Positions 50,581 to 59,166 of a DNA stretch of 64,000 nucleotides are shown one piece after another. The notes under the pieces are model-generated. The model had not been told where the DNA came from. It did not search any database and saw only the letters and a list, made by a program, of their open reading frames with translations. How positions within the stretch are numbered: position 1 is the first letter of the stretch; each line of letters opens with the position of its first letter. A program made the translations under genes and the position numbers. The DNA comes from Lachnospiraceae bacterium (GTDB lineage Bacteria; Bacillota; Clostridia; Oscillospirales; CAG-272), in assembly GCA_024404495.1 (NCBI GenBank), contig JAKSPT010000006.1, positions 26,441 to 90,440 on the forward strand. The letters run 5' to 3'.

Positions 50581-51549
50581 TTAAGCCCAGCTCATCGTGC
50601 CGGGTTTCGGCTCGCGGATCATGGATTCCTTGAGGAAGGCGACCGCTTTTTCAAGCCCCTCGTCGATCGACATCAGGCTGTCCTCGTGCTCGATCGAAAG
50701 GACGCGGTCGTAACCGACCAGACGCAGATTGCTGATGAGGTCGCGCCAGTATTCCAGTCCGTTGCCGTATCCGACGGTGCGGAAGACCCAGCTGCGGTGG
50801 ATCTCGTCGCTGTAATGCTTGGTGTCGAGCACGCCGAATTTCGCCGTGTTGTACTTGTCGATCTTGGTGTCCTTCGCGTGGACGTGGTAGATCGAATCGC
50901 CGAGCGCGCGGATCGCGGCGACCGGATCCATACCCTGCCAGATAAGGTGGGAGGGGTCGAAGTTCGCGCCGATGACCGGTCCGACGGCGTCGCGCAGACG
51001 GAGCAGCGTTTCGGGATTGTACACGCAGAAGCCGGGGTGCATCTCGAACGCGATGCGGGAAACGCCGTGATCCTCGGCGAATTTCGCCGCTTCTTTCCAG
51101 TACGGGATCAGCACGTCGTTCCACTGCCATTCGAGGATCTGCAGATAGTCTTCCGGCCACGGGCAGGTGACCCAGTTCGGGAATCTCGAATTCTCACAGT
51201 CGCCGGGGCAGCCCGAGAAGGTGATGACGGTGTCGACGCCGAGCTTTTCGGCAAGGAGAACGGTGTTGCGGAAGTCGCGGTCGTATTCCATCGCGATCTG
51301 CTTGTTCGGGTGGACGGCGTTGCCGTGCGTCGAGAGCGCGCAGATCTCCATATCGTATTTCCGGAAGGTCTCCTGGAACTTGCGGAAGGCGTCAACGTCC
51401 TTGAGCAGGACGGCGGGATCGCAGTGCGCTTTGCCGGGATATCCGCCCGAGCCGATCTCGACCGACTCGATGCCGAGCGCGTTCAGCTTTTTCAGGGCTT
51501 CGTTCAGGGAAAGGTTGCCGTACAGGTTGGCGAGTACACTCAGTTTCAT
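50581..51549 (-). CDS. Sugar phosphate isomerase/epimerase (xylose isomerase-like TIM barrel)
   Basis: 322 aa. The AP_endonuc_2 barrel is visible from KLNALGIESVEIGSGGYPGK, AFEMHPGFCVYNPETLLRLR, NFDPSHLIWQGMDPVAAIRA and HVHAKDTKID, which carry the metal-binding Glu/Asp/His positions. Isomerase or epimerase acting with the downstream Gfo/Idh oxidoreductase. Its ATG overlaps the methyltransferase stop by 4 nt. Confidence 0.9.
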   Translation of the reverse strand: MKLSVLANLYGNLSLNEALKKLNALGIESVEIGSGGYPGKAHCDPAVLLKDVDAFRKFQETFRKYDMEICALSTHGNAVHPNKQIAMEYDRDFRNTVLLAEKLGVDTVITFSGCPGDCENSRFPNWVTCPWPEDYLQILEWQWNDVLIPYWKEAAKFAEDHGVSRIAFEMHPGFCVYNPETLLRLRDAVGPVIGANFDPSHLIWQGMDPVAAIRALGDSIYHVHAKDTKIDKYNTAKFGVLDTKHYSDEIHRSWVFRTVGYGNGLEYWRDLISNLRLVGYDRVLSIEHEDSLMSIDEGLEKAVAFLKESMIREPKPGTMSWA

Positions 51550-52760
51550 ACGTTTTCAGACTCCTTTTTCGGTATATTGTTCAGATAGCGTTCGTGGAAG
51601 AGAGGAAGCGAGGGGGTAAGACCATATTTTTCGCACGCGGAGCGGTATTCGGCAAGCGCCTCGGGTGAGACCCTTCCCGAGCCGCGAACGGCGCGGATGA
51701 GCAGATTTTTGGGCGTGTCGTCGGGGTCGATCAGCTCCGCCGTCGTCACGCGGTAACCGTTTGCCGTCAGATACCGGCAGCGGAGGGCATCGGTGATCTG
51801 ATCGCAGAAGCGGGCACGCAGGATCGGCTGCTCCAGTATCGGCATAAGCGCCGGGTCGGAGCAGGAAAGCTGCTTTGCCGCCTCGTGGTGACAACACGGG
51901 GTGGAAAGAATGACCTTTGCCTCCGAGGCGAGGGCTTTCGCGAGGACGATATCGGTCGCGATATCGCACGCGTGGAGCGACAGCACGAGGTCGGGGGCGG
52001 CGGGCGTTTCGAGATCGCCGATATCGCGGCAGACGAAGGAAAGACCGTCGTACCTCAGGTCTCTCGCCGTCTTTTCGCAGAATTCGATGACGTCCTTTTT
52101 CAGGTCGGCGCCGAGCATTTCGACCGTTCTGCCTTTCACTTTCGTGAGGTAATAATACACGGCGAAGGTCAGATAGCTCTTTCCGCAGCAGAGGTCGAGC
52201 ACGCGGAGCGTTCCCTCGGCGGGAAGCTTGCCGTAAATATCGCCGACGAATTCGAGAAAGCGGTTGATCTGGCGGAATTTCGCCTGCTTTTTATCGTAAA
52301 CCCTGCCGTCCTTATCGGAAACCCCGAGCGCGATCAGAAAATCGCACGGCTCCCCTTCGGGCAGGATATACTTTTTTTCGCGGTTATGGGAAAGCGGGAG
52401 CAGCTCCGACAGAGATGCGGATTCCTTCGGGACCCGGTCGATCACGGTCAGCTTGCCTTTTGCCGACCGCATCGCGGAAAGCTCGCCTCCGGCGCAGATG
52501 ACGTTCAGGCGGCGGTATTCCTCCCGCATCAGCGCGGCTATCTCCCCTCCGGCGTCGGACTCCGGGATATTCCGGTGCGCGACGTGATTGTCGGCGGTAT
52601 AGGTCGCGAGCTGCAGAACGGCATCCCCTTTTTCCGAAACGAGACGTCCCTCGGCGCGCAGGATTTCTTTCTTTTCCGGCACGGAAAGGATCAGCTTTTT
52701 CAGCTTTCTTCCGTTTATCAGCGCGTCCAGCGACGCTTTCAGTTCTTCATAAGTGTTCAT
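51546..52760 (-). CDS. Class I SAM-dependent methyltransferase
   Basis: 404 aa. The SAM loop VLDLCCGKSYLTFAVYYYL is followed by MLGADLKKDV and PDLVLSLHACDIATDIVLAK; STPCCHHEAAKQL with adjacent cysteines is also seen. The N-terminal ~150 residues form a separate domain (RKLKKLILSVPEKKEILRAE). Similar two-domain proteins are annotated as rRNA/tRNA-type or generic methyltransferases. The ATG at 52760 begins 6 nt after the -10 element of its promoter, so the mRNA is probably leaderless; upstream in-frame ATG 52778 lies inside the promoter. Confidence 0.85.
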   Translation of the reverse strand: MNTYEELKASLDALINGRKLKKLILSVPEKKEILRAEGRLVSEKGDAVLQLATYTADNHVAHRNIPESDAGGEIAALMREEYRRLNVICAGGELSAMRSAKGKLTVIDRVPKESASLSELLPLSHNREKKYILPEGEPCDFLIALGVSDKDGRVYDKKQAKFRQINRFLEFVGDIYGKLPAEGTLRVLDLCCGKSYLTFAVYYYLTKVKGRTVEMLGADLKKDVIEFCEKTARDLRYDGLSFVCRDIGDLETPAAPDLVLSLHACDIATDIVLAKALASEAKVILSTPCCHHEAAKQLSCSDPALMPILEQPILRARFCDQITDALRCRYLTANGYRVTTAELIDPDDTPKNLLIRAVRGSGRVSPEALAEYRSACEKYGLTPSLPLFHERYLNNIPKKESENV

Positions 52761-52766
52761 AGTACG

Positions 52767-52795
52767 ATTATACCGCATTTCTTTCTCTTTTGCAA
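52767..52795 (-). promoter_or_regulatory. Promoter giving a probably leaderless transcript
   Basis: TTGCAA (52795-52790), 17-bp spacer, TATAAT (52772-52767) on the minus strand, then six bases and the ATG (52760). No Shine-Dalgarno sequence can fit. Confidence 0.7.
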
Positions 52796-52835
52796 TGTTT
52801 ATTTTGCATTTTGCACCTTTATTTTTTCGTTTTCC

Positions 52836-52865
52836 TTGACAATCCCCCTTTCCCGCGCGTATAAT
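52836..52865 (+). promoter_or_regulatory. Promoter of ddl
   Basis: TTGACA (52836-52841), 18-bp spacer, TATAAT (52860-52865), divergent from the methyltransferase promoter. Confidence 0.8.
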
Positions 52866-52912
52866 GAAAGAAATACCTACAGTCATTTTTTAAGAAAGTC
52901 AGGAATACCATC

Positions 52913-53950
52913 ATGCAGAAAAAAATTGCCGTCGCCGTCGGCGGATTCTCCCCCGAGCGCGACGTTTCCCTCTCCTCCGGTTCGCTGATCGCGAACGCCC
53001 TTATGTCGCAGGGCTACCGCGTCTGTCTCGTCGACACCTATCTCGGGCTTCCTTCCCTGCCCGAAGACCTCGATTCCCTCTTCGTTTCCGAGGGCGAATT
53101 CTCCTACAAGATCCCCTCGGTCGCGCCCGATCTCGAACGCCTCCGCGACGAAAGCGGAAACGGCTCCGCGCTGATCGGTAAAAACGTCCTCGCCGTCTTT
53201 CACGCCGCCGACCTCGTCTTCGTCGCCCTCCACGGCGGCATCGGCGAGAACGGGACCTTCCAGTCGGTCCTTGACGCCGAGGGCATTTCCTACACCGGAA
53301 GCTCCGCCGCCGGCTGTCTCCTCGCGATGGACAAAAGCCTCACGAAAGAGCTTCTCCTCGCAAACGGCATCCACACCGCGCGCGGCATCCGTCTTCACCT
53401 CATTCCCGGCATAAAGGAAGCCATCCTCCGCGAGATCGGCGTTCCCTGCGTCGTCAAGCCCCTCTCCTGCGGCTCCAGCGTCGGCGTTTCGATCGTGGAG
53501 TCCGAAGATCAGCTCGACGCCGCCCTCGAAGCCGCCGCCGTCTACGAAAGCGACATCCTCGTTGAAGAAAAGCTCGTAGGACGCGAATTTTCGGTCGGTG
53601 TGCTTCGCGGCAGCGCTCTCCCTCCCATTGAGATCATTCCGAAATCGGGCTTCTACGACTACAAAAACAAGTATCAGGGCGGTATGACCACCGAGATCTG
53701 CCCCGCCGATCTGACCCCCGAAGAGACCGACGCCGCCATGCGCGCCTCCGAGGCCGTTCACCGCGTCCTTCGCCTCGGGACCTACTCCCGCTCCGATTTC
53801 ATTCTCTCCGTCAAGGATCACAATTTCTACTGCCTCGAAGCGAACGCTCTTCCCGGTATGACTCCTACCAGCCTCCTCCCGCAGGAAGCCGCCGCCGTCG
53901 GCATTCCTTACCCCACCCTCTGCGCTATGATCGCCGAGGACGCGAGGTAA
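52913..53950 (+). CDS. ddl: D-alanine-D-alanine ligase
   Basis: 345 aa, normal length. ATP-grasp enzyme joining two D-alanines for the peptidoglycan stem. Seen: VAVGGFSPERDVSLSSG at the N-terminus, FVALHGGIGENGTFQSVLD, VVKPLSCGSSVGVS and CLEANALPGMTPTSLLPQ. The residue after HGG region and the GMTP motif match Ddl-type enzymes, though VanG-like specificity cannot be excluded by eye. It is a single-gene unit ended by element copy 5. Codon use is rich in C-ending codons, like the other highly expressed plus-strand genes. Confidence 0.93.
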   Translation: MQKKIAVAVGGFSPERDVSLSSGSLIANALMSQGYRVCLVDTYLGLPSLPEDLDSLFVSEGEFSYKIPSVAPDLERLRDESGNGSALIGKNVLAVFHAADLVFVALHGGIGENGTFQSVLDAEGISYTGSSAAGCLLAMDKSLTKELLLANGIHTARGIRLHLIPGIKEAILREIGVPCVVKPLSCGSSVGVSIVESEDQLDAALEAAAVYESDILVEEKLVGREFSVGVLRGSALPPIEIIPKSGFYDYKNKYQGGMTTEICPADLTPEETDAAMRASEAVHRVLRLGTYSRSDFILSVKDHNFYCLEANALPGMTPTSLLPQEAAAVGIPYPTLCAMIAEDAR

Positions 53951-54240
53951 GGGGACGCGGGGACGCGGGGGATACGGGGGATACGGGGGACGCGATGTTC
54001 TTTCTCTGAGAGAAAGAACCAAAGAGGCATCCGCTGTACTTTTTATTTGTGCCCTCCGAATAACGCTTTTCTGTTCCCGGGAGAGATTATTTTTGGTGAT
54101 TTCCCATCCTAATCCGCCCCTTTCGGTGTCTTCGCATTGCGCGCTGCTACCCAATCTATATCCGAAGCGCCGCGCCCTCATCAAGTCGGTTCAATAGTAA
54201 CATAATCAGGCGTCCCCGTGATTCGTCGCGGGGACGTTTT
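53951..54240 (+). repeat. Interspersed 3'-end element, copy 5
   Basis: It starts at the base after the ddl stop. GGGGACGCGGGGACGCGGGG plus two GGGGGATAC units lead into the hairpin TTCTTTCTC/GAGAAAGAA (53998-54018), the core at 54124-54150 and the terminator at 54211-54236. It is the only plus-strand copy, and the only one behind a plus-strand gene, so orientation follows the gene. Confidence 0.85.
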
Positions 54241-54242
54241 GT
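54211..54242 (+). terminator. Terminator ending element copy 5 and the ddl transcript
   Basis: CGTCCCCGTG/CGCGGGGACG (54211-54220 and 54227-54236, one non-Watson-Crick position) followed by TTTTGT. Confidence 0.85.
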
Positions 54243-54286
54243 ATCTTATTCTTTTTTCTCGTCCGCTAAACTTTGGTCGATATGAA

Positions 54287-54355
54287 GGCTCCCTTGGTTT
54301 CAGATCCTTCGGATCTGCGGGAGCCGGCGCGTCAGCGGTGGATGAGGTGTCCCAT
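54287..54355 (+). repeat. Two short repeat modules shared with the copy 1 tail
   Basis: A 38-nt module (54287-54324) recurs inverted at 18714-18751 with one mismatch; a 22-nt module (54334-54355) is identical to 18582-18603 in the same absolute strand. Both contain internal inverted words (CAGATCC/GGATCTG). A GCTCCC...GGGAGC pair closes the first module. Confidence 0.75.
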
Positions 54356-54389
54356 ACGGATCCGCTTTCCCTTCTGCTTTCATCCGAAA

Positions 54390-54436
54390 CGAAAAGCCGC
54401 CGCGTTCTCTTTACGGAGAACGCGGCGGGATGCTTT
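54390..54436 (-). terminator. Terminator of the pyrimidine operon
   Basis: 13-bp perfect stem CCGCCGCGTTCTC/GAGAACGCGGCGG (54397-54409 and 54416-54428) followed on the minus strand by TTTTCGTTT. It starts about 20 nt after the pyrI stop. Confidence 0.92.
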
Positions 54437-54456
54437 TCGGGGAAGGGAAACGGCGG

Positions 54457-54873
54457 TCAGTCTGCCTTGGTCTCGCAGTAAATGCAGCGGTAGACCCGCT
54501 TTTCCGGATCGGTGAGGCGGAAGATGTGGGGCAGCTCCTGCTCGGTCGAAGTGATGCAGCGGGGGTTCTTACAGAAAAGAATATTTTTCAGCTCTGCGGG
54601 AAGCGCGATGCTCTTCTTCTCAACGAGAACGCCGTCACGGATGACGTCGACCGTAACGCCGGGATCGACATAGCCGAGGACGTTTAAGTCAAGGTCGATC
54701 GCCTCGTCGATCTTGATGATATCCTTGCGTCCCATCTTGCGGCTCTGCGCGTTCTTGATCAGCGCGACGGCGCAGTCGAGGTCGCCGAGGTGCAGGTGGT
54801 TGTAAATTTCCATGCCGCGTCCTGCGGTGATGTGGTCGATGACGATGCCGTTTTTGATCGAATCGATATTCAT
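54457..54873 (-). CDS. pyrI: Aspartate carbamoyltransferase regulatory subunit
   Basis: 138 aa. The nucleotide-binding half (MNIDSIKNGIVIDHITAGRG) and a zinc-binding C-terminus with CKNPRC and CIYC. It confers allosteric CTP/ATP control on PyrB. Last gene of the operon, 16 nt after pyrB. Confidence 0.96.
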   Translation of the reverse strand: MNIDSIKNGIVIDHITAGRGMEIYNHLHLGDLDCAVALIKNAQSRKMGRKDIIKIDEAIDLDLNVLGYVDPGVTVDVIRDGVLVEKKSIALPAELKNILFCKNPRCITSTEQELPHIFRLTDPEKRVYRCIYCETKAD

Positions 54874-54889
54874 AGGTCAGCGTCCTTTC

Positions 54890-55813
54890 TCAGATCTCCG
54901 GGGTAAGCCCGAGCAGCTTCATGATCAGCGCCATGCGCATATATTTGCCGTTGCGGACCTGCTTGAAATAGCAGGCGCGCGGATCGTCGTCGATCGCGAC
55001 GGCGATCTCGTTGACGCGGGGCAGCGGATGGAGGATCGAGAGGTCGGGCTTGGCGGTTTTCAGCTTATCGGGGGTGAGGATGTAGCTGTCCTTCAGACGG
55101 AGGTAGTCCTCCTCGTTGAAGAAGCGCTCCTTCTGCACGCGGGTCATATAGAGCACGTCAAGCTCGGGCATTGCCGCGAGGAGATCGGTGGTCTGCGTGA
55201 ACTCGATGCCCTTCTTGCGGAGGACGTCGTTCTTGACGTAGCTCGGAAGCTTCAGCTCCTCGGGCGAGATCAGGACGATCTTGATCCCCTCGTAACGCGA
55301 AAGCGCGTCGATGAGGGAGTGGACGGTGCGTCCGAACTTGAGGTCGCCGCAGAAGCCGACGGTCAAGTGATCGAAACGACCCTTTTCGAGATGGATGGTC
55401 AGAAGGTCGGCGAGGGTCTGCGTGGGGTGATTGTGACCGCCGTCACCGGCGTTGATGACCGGGATCGAGGCGTTCATCGCCGCGACCATCGGCGCACCCT
55501 CCTTCGGGTGGCGCATCGCGATGATGTCGGCGTAGCAGGAAACGACCTTTGCGGTGTCGGCGACGCTCTCGCCCTTCGAGGCGGAGGAGGAAGCGGCACT
55601 GGAGACCGAAAGCACGTTGCCGCCGAGCTCGTACATTGCCGCCTCAAAGCTCAGGCGGGTACGGGTGGAGGGCTCGAAAAAGAGGGTGGCAAGCTTCTTG
55701 CCGCGGCAGATCTCCGCATATTTCTGCGGCTTCGCGATGATGTCCTTCGCGGTGGCAACGAGACCGTCGATCTCTTCGACCGAAAGCTCGGTGATGGAAA
55801 GCAGACTGCGCAT
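54890..55813 (-). CDS. pyrB: Aspartate carbamoyltransferase catalytic subunit
   Basis: 307 aa. The carbamoyl-phosphate loop is [33 protein letters not shown] and [10 protein letters not shown] complete the active site. It makes carbamoyl-aspartate, the second step to UMP. Sits between pyrE (29 nt) and pyrI. Confidence 0.97.
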   Translation of the reverse strand: MRSLLSITELSVEEIDGLVATAKDIIAKPQKYAEICRGKKLATLFFEPSTRTRLSFEAAMYELGGNVLSVSSAASSSASKGESVADTAKVVSCYADIIAMRHPKEGAPMVAAMNASIPVINAGDGGHNHPTQTLADLLTIHLEKGRFDHLTVGFCGDLKFGRTVHSLIDALSRYEGIKIVLISPEELKLPSYVKNDVLRKKGIEFTQTTDLLAAMPELDVLYMTRVQKERFFNEEDYLRLKDSYILTPDKLKTAKPDLSILHPLPRVNEIAVAIDDDPRACYFKQVRNGKYMRMALIMKLLGLTPEI

Positions 55814-55842
55814 ACTGTCAGATCCTTTCAGTTTTTTCGGGA

Positions 55843-56484
55843 TTATTTGCCGATCCAGCTCTCGTCGGAGGGGTTGTTGCGGAAGGCAATGAGACGGGCG
55901 ACGTCGTCCTTTCTGATGTAGCCGGTCTCGGCTGCAACGTCGGCGATGACGTCAAAATTGGTGAGGGAGATATTCTTCACGTCTGCCTCGGCAAGGCGTT
56001 CCAGACCCTTCTTCATCCCGTAGGTGAAGATCGAGGCGACGCCGAGGACGACGGCGCCCGCTTCGCGCAGGACGTTGACGACCTCAATGACGCTTCCGCC
56101 GGTGGAGATCAGGTCCTCGACGACGACGACCTTCTGACCGGGAAGCAGCTTGCCCTCGATCTGGTTCTGTCTGCCGTGATCCTTCGCGCCCGAGCGGACG
56201 TAGCCCATCGGCAGACCCATCAGATGACCGACGATCGCGGCGTGCGCGATCCCGGCGGTGGAGGTGCCCATCAGGACCTCGACGTCCGGATAGTTCTCGC
56301 GGATGACGGAGGCGAGACCGTTCTCGACGTCGGTGCGGACGGCGGGCGCGGTCAGGGTCAGACGGTTGTCGCAGTAGACGGGGCTCTTGATGCCGCTCGC
56401 CCAGGTGAAGGGCTCTTCGGGGCGGAAGAATACCGCCTGAATGGAGAGAAGATCGGAGGCGATCAGTTTCTGTAAATCGGTCAT
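55843..56484 (-). CDS. pyrE: Orotate phosphoribosyltransferase
   Basis: 213 aa. The PRPP loop reads [17 protein letters not shown], and [12 protein letters not shown] is the orotate-site signature. It joins orotate to PRPP. The gap to pyrF upstream (284 bp) holds element copy 6, the only large gap in this operon. The ribosome site is GAAAGGA. Confidence 0.97.
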   Translation of the reverse strand: MTDLQKLIASDLLSIQAVFFRPEEPFTWASGIKSPVYCDNRLTLTAPAVRTDVENGLASVIRENYPDVEVLMGTSTAGIAHAAIVGHLMGLPMGYVRSGAKDHGRQNQIEGKLLPGQKVVVVEDLISTGGSVIEVVNVLREAGAVVLGVASIFTYGMKKGLERLAEADVKNISLTNFDVIADVAAETGYIRKDDVARLIAFRNNPSDESWIGK

Positions 56485-56534
56485 AATTGATTCCTTTCAC
56501 GCGAAATAATAATTGAAAATTGAAAATGAAAGTT

Positions 56535-56794
56535 TAATCGGCGCGGCTTTTCCTGTGCTTTTTTCCGGCTCGGTTACTTTTCCAAATGATTTTAATGAGG
56601 GTACAGCGCTTCGGATAAAGATTCGGCAGCAGCGCGCAATGCGAAGACACCGGGCGAGGCAAGTCGTCATGGGAGATCGCCGAAGATAAACTCCCCCCTA
56701 TTTCAAACCGGCTTCATACGGAGGAACCAAACTATTTTGTCCTCCTTATGCCTCTTTGGTCCTTTCTCTCAGAGAAAGGACACCGCATCCCCCG
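56535..56794 (-). repeat. Interspersed 3'-end element, copy 6, inside the pyr operon and without a terminator
   Basis: On the minus strand it begins inside the end of pyrF; the pyrF stop codon lies within the opening hairpin TCCTTTCTC/GAGAAAGGA (56760-56780, compensatory change relative to copies 1, 2 and 5). The core is at 56626-56652 with one change. At the distal end, where the other copies have the CCCCGTG/CACGGGG terminator, only non-palindromic text is found, ending in AAAGCCGCGCCGATTAAAC followed by an AT-rich stretch to pyrE. Confidence 0.8.
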
Positions 56795-57485
56795 TAAACT
56801 CCCTCACGCATCTCTCGTACGCGGCGACGGGGTCGGGAGCGGCGGTAATGGGGCGGCCGACGACGATGTAGTCGGAGCCGATACGATTGGCTTCGGCGGG
56901 AGTCATCACGCGTTTCTGGTCGCCGAGGTCACCGTCGGCGAAGCGGACGCCGGGGGTAACGGTCAGGAAGGAAGCACCGCAGCGTGCGTGAACCTTCCCG
57001 GCTTCGAGAGGAGAGCAGACGACGCCGTCGAGACCGGCGTTTTTCGCGTTTTCGGCGTAGTGGAGAACGACCTCGTCGATGGGAGCGTGAATGAGGAGAT
57101 CGCGCTCCATCGTTTCCTGATCGGTGGAGGTGAGCTGCGTCACGGCGATGAGGAGCGGACGGGTTCCGTCCGGACGGGTGAGACCTTCGAGCGCGGCGGT
57201 CATCATACGGGAGGTGCCGGACGCGTGAAGATTGACCATATCGACGTCAAGGGCGGAGAGGACCGCCATCGACTTTTTCACGGTGTTCGGAATGTCGTGC
57301 AGCTTGAGATCGAGGAAGATCTTGTGCCCGCGCTCCTTGATCGCGCGGACGACGGAGGGACCTTCGGCGTAGAAGAGCTCCATGCCGATCTTGACGAACG
57401 GCTTTTTGCCTTCAAAGCGATCGAGGAAGGCAAGCGTCTTTTCGGCGCTGTCAAAATCGCAGGCAATGATGACGTCTTTTCCCAT
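56769..57485 (-). CDS. pyrF: Orotidine 5'-phosphate decarboxylase
   Basis: 238 aa. The active-site segment FLDLKLHDIPNTVKKSM with Asp/Lys/Asp is intact; GVRFADGDLGDQ and IVVGRPITAAPDP bind phosphate. It decarboxylates OMP to UMP, the last step of the pathway. The final residues GDAVSFL and the stop fall in element copy 6, so the C-terminus is repeat-derived. Confidence 0.96.
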   Translation of the reverse strand: MGKDVIIACDFDSAEKTLAFLDRFEGKKPFVKIGMELFYAEGPSVVRAIKERGHKIFLDLKLHDIPNTVKKSMAVLSALDVDMVNLHASGTSRMMTAALEGLTRPDGTRPLLIAVTQLTSTDQETMERDLLIHAPIDEVVLHYAENAKNAGLDGVVCSPLEAGKVHARCGASFLTVTPGVRFADGDLGDQKRVMTPAEANRIGSDYIVVGRPITAAPDPVAAYERCVREFTGDAVSFL

Positions 57486-57511
57486 GGTACAGTATCCTTT
57501 CAGAAAGTGAA

Positions 57512-58429
57512 TCAGCAGCCGTGCGCGGCGCCGATGATATCGCGGAGAGAGTCGATGCGAAGCTCGTCCATCACGGACGGCAGGTCACGGATGATATTGC
57601 GGCAGACGAAGGGATCGACGAGGTTTGCCGCGCCGATCTCAACTGCGGAGGCGCCCGCCATCATCATTTCGATAACGTCGTAAGCCGACGAAACGCCGCC
57701 CATCCCGACGACCGGGATCTTAACGGCAGAGGAGACCTGATACACCATCCGGAGCGCGACCGGAAGGATCGCGGGACCGGAGAAGCCGCCCATTTTGTTG
57801 GCGATAACCGGCTTGCGGCGTTTCAGATCGATCCGCATCCCGAGGAGGGTGTTGATGAGGCTGATGCCGTCGGCACCCGCTTCCTCGCAGGCAAGGGCGA
57901 TCGAAACGATGTCGGTCACGTTGGGCGAGAGCTTGAGGATGACGGGCTTTTTCGTCACACGGCGGACGGCGGCGGTCACCTCGGCGGCGGCGCGCGGGTC
58001 GGTGCCGAAGCTCATTCCGCCTCCGTGGACGTTCGGGCAGGAGACGTTGACCTCAAACCACCCGATCTGCTCCTCGGCGTCGAGTTTTTCGACGGTATAG
58101 GCGTAATCGTCGACCGAAAAGCCGGAGACGTTCGCCATCACGGGCTTGTGAAAGACGGCTTTCAGCTTCGGAAGCTCGTCGGAAAGCACTTTTTCAACGC
58201 CCGGGTTCTGAAGACCGACCGCGTTGATCATTCCGGAGGTGCATTCGGCGATGCGGGGCGTCGGATTGCCGAAGCGCGGGTCGCGGGTCGTTCCCTTGAA
58301 GGAGAACGTCCCGAGGACGTTGATGTCGTAGAGCTCGGCAAATTCGTAACCGAAGCCGAAGGTGCCGGAGGCGGGGATCACCGGATTGTCGAGCGGGATC
58401 CCGCAGAGAGAAACGTTCAGTCTTCCCAT
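57512..58429 (-). CDS. pyrD: Dihydroorotate dehydrogenase, NAD-linked catalytic subunit (class 1B)
   Basis: 305 aa. NVSCPNVHGGGMSFGTDPRA carries the catalytic cysteine region of class 1B; VILKLSPNVTDIVSIALA, NTLLGMRID and GMGGVSSAYDVIEMMMAGAS follow. It works with PyrK. The start overlaps the pyrK end by 13 nt. Confidence 0.96.
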   Translation of the reverse strand: MGRLNVSLCGIPLDNPVIPASGTFGFGYEFAELYDINVLGTFSFKGTTRDPRFGNPTPRIAECTSGMINAVGLQNPGVEKVLSDELPKLKAVFHKPVMANVSGFSVDDYAYTVEKLDAEEQIGWFEVNVSCPNVHGGGMSFGTDPRAAAEVTAAVRRVTKKPVILKLSPNVTDIVSIALACEEAGADGISLINTLLGMRIDLKRRKPVIANKMGGFSGPAILPVALRMVYQVSSAVKIPVVGMGGVSSAYDVIEMMMAGASAVEIGAANLVDPFVCRNIIRDLPSVMDELRIDSLRDIIGAAHGC

Positions 58430-59166
58430 AGGATCTCCTCCTTCTTCATCACGGGACCGTCGCGGCAGATCCGCTTGTTTCCGGTCAGCGTTTTGCAGGA
58501 ACAGCCCATGCAGGCGCCGAAACCGCAGCCCATCCGTTCCTCAAAGCTCATCTGCCCCGAGGTGACGGCGCTTTTCCAGACCGCGCGGAGCATCGGTTCG
58601 GGACCGCAGGCGTAAAAATAGCCGTAATCGGTTTCTTTCAATGCGTCGGTCACAAAGCCGCGGATACCGTACGAGCCGTCGACCGTGGTGACTTTGACCG
58701 GGATCCCGAGGGAAAGGAAATCCGCTTCCCCGAAGATCTCTTCTTTTTTGTTGAAGCCGAGGATCACAGAGGGCTTTTTTCCCTCGGAGAGCAGGGTTTT
58801 CGCGAGGAGAAAGAGCGGAGGGACGCCGACGCCCCCGCCGATCAGAACGGGATTTTCGCCCGAGAGCGCGGTGTCGTAGCCGTTGCCCAGCCCGGTCAGA
58901 AGATCGAGCACGCCGCTTTTCATCGCGGAAAGCTGCTTCGTTCCCTTCCCCACGACCTTGTAGATCAGGGTGAGGGTATGATCGCCGAGATCGTTCACCG
59001 AGATCGGACGGCGGAGAAAAAGACCGTCGAGCTTCACGTTGACGAACTGCCCCGGGCGGGTGATCGCCGAAACGTCGCCCCGGAGGACGAGCCGGAAGAC
59101 CTGCCCGGAGGGGGCGAAGGTCAGCGGCTCGTTCGAGACGATTTCAAAAAAACTCTGTTTCATCAT
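58417..59166 (-). CDS. pyrK: Dihydroorotate dehydrogenase electron-transfer subunit
   Basis: 249 aa. FAD/NAD-binding domain with FLRRPISVNDLG and LIGGGVGVPPLFLLAK; the [2Fe-2S] cluster cysteines are in MGCGFGACMGCSCKT and KRICRDGP. It passes electrons from PyrD to NAD+. Its first ATG overlaps the carB stop (TAATG); two adjacent ATGs are possible. Confidence 0.95.
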   Translation of the reverse strand: MMKQSFFEIVSNEPLTFAPSGQVFRLVLRGDVSAITRPGQFVNVKLDGLFLRRPISVNDLGDHTLTLIYKVVGKGTKQLSAMKSGVLDLLTGLGNGYDTALSGENPVLIGGGVGVPPLFLLAKTLLSEGKKPSVILGFNKKEEIFGEADFLSLGIPVKVTTVDGSYGIRGFVTDALKETDYGYFYACGPEPMLRAVWKSAVTSGQMSFEERMGCGFGACMGCSCKTLTGNKRICRDGPVMKKEEILWED

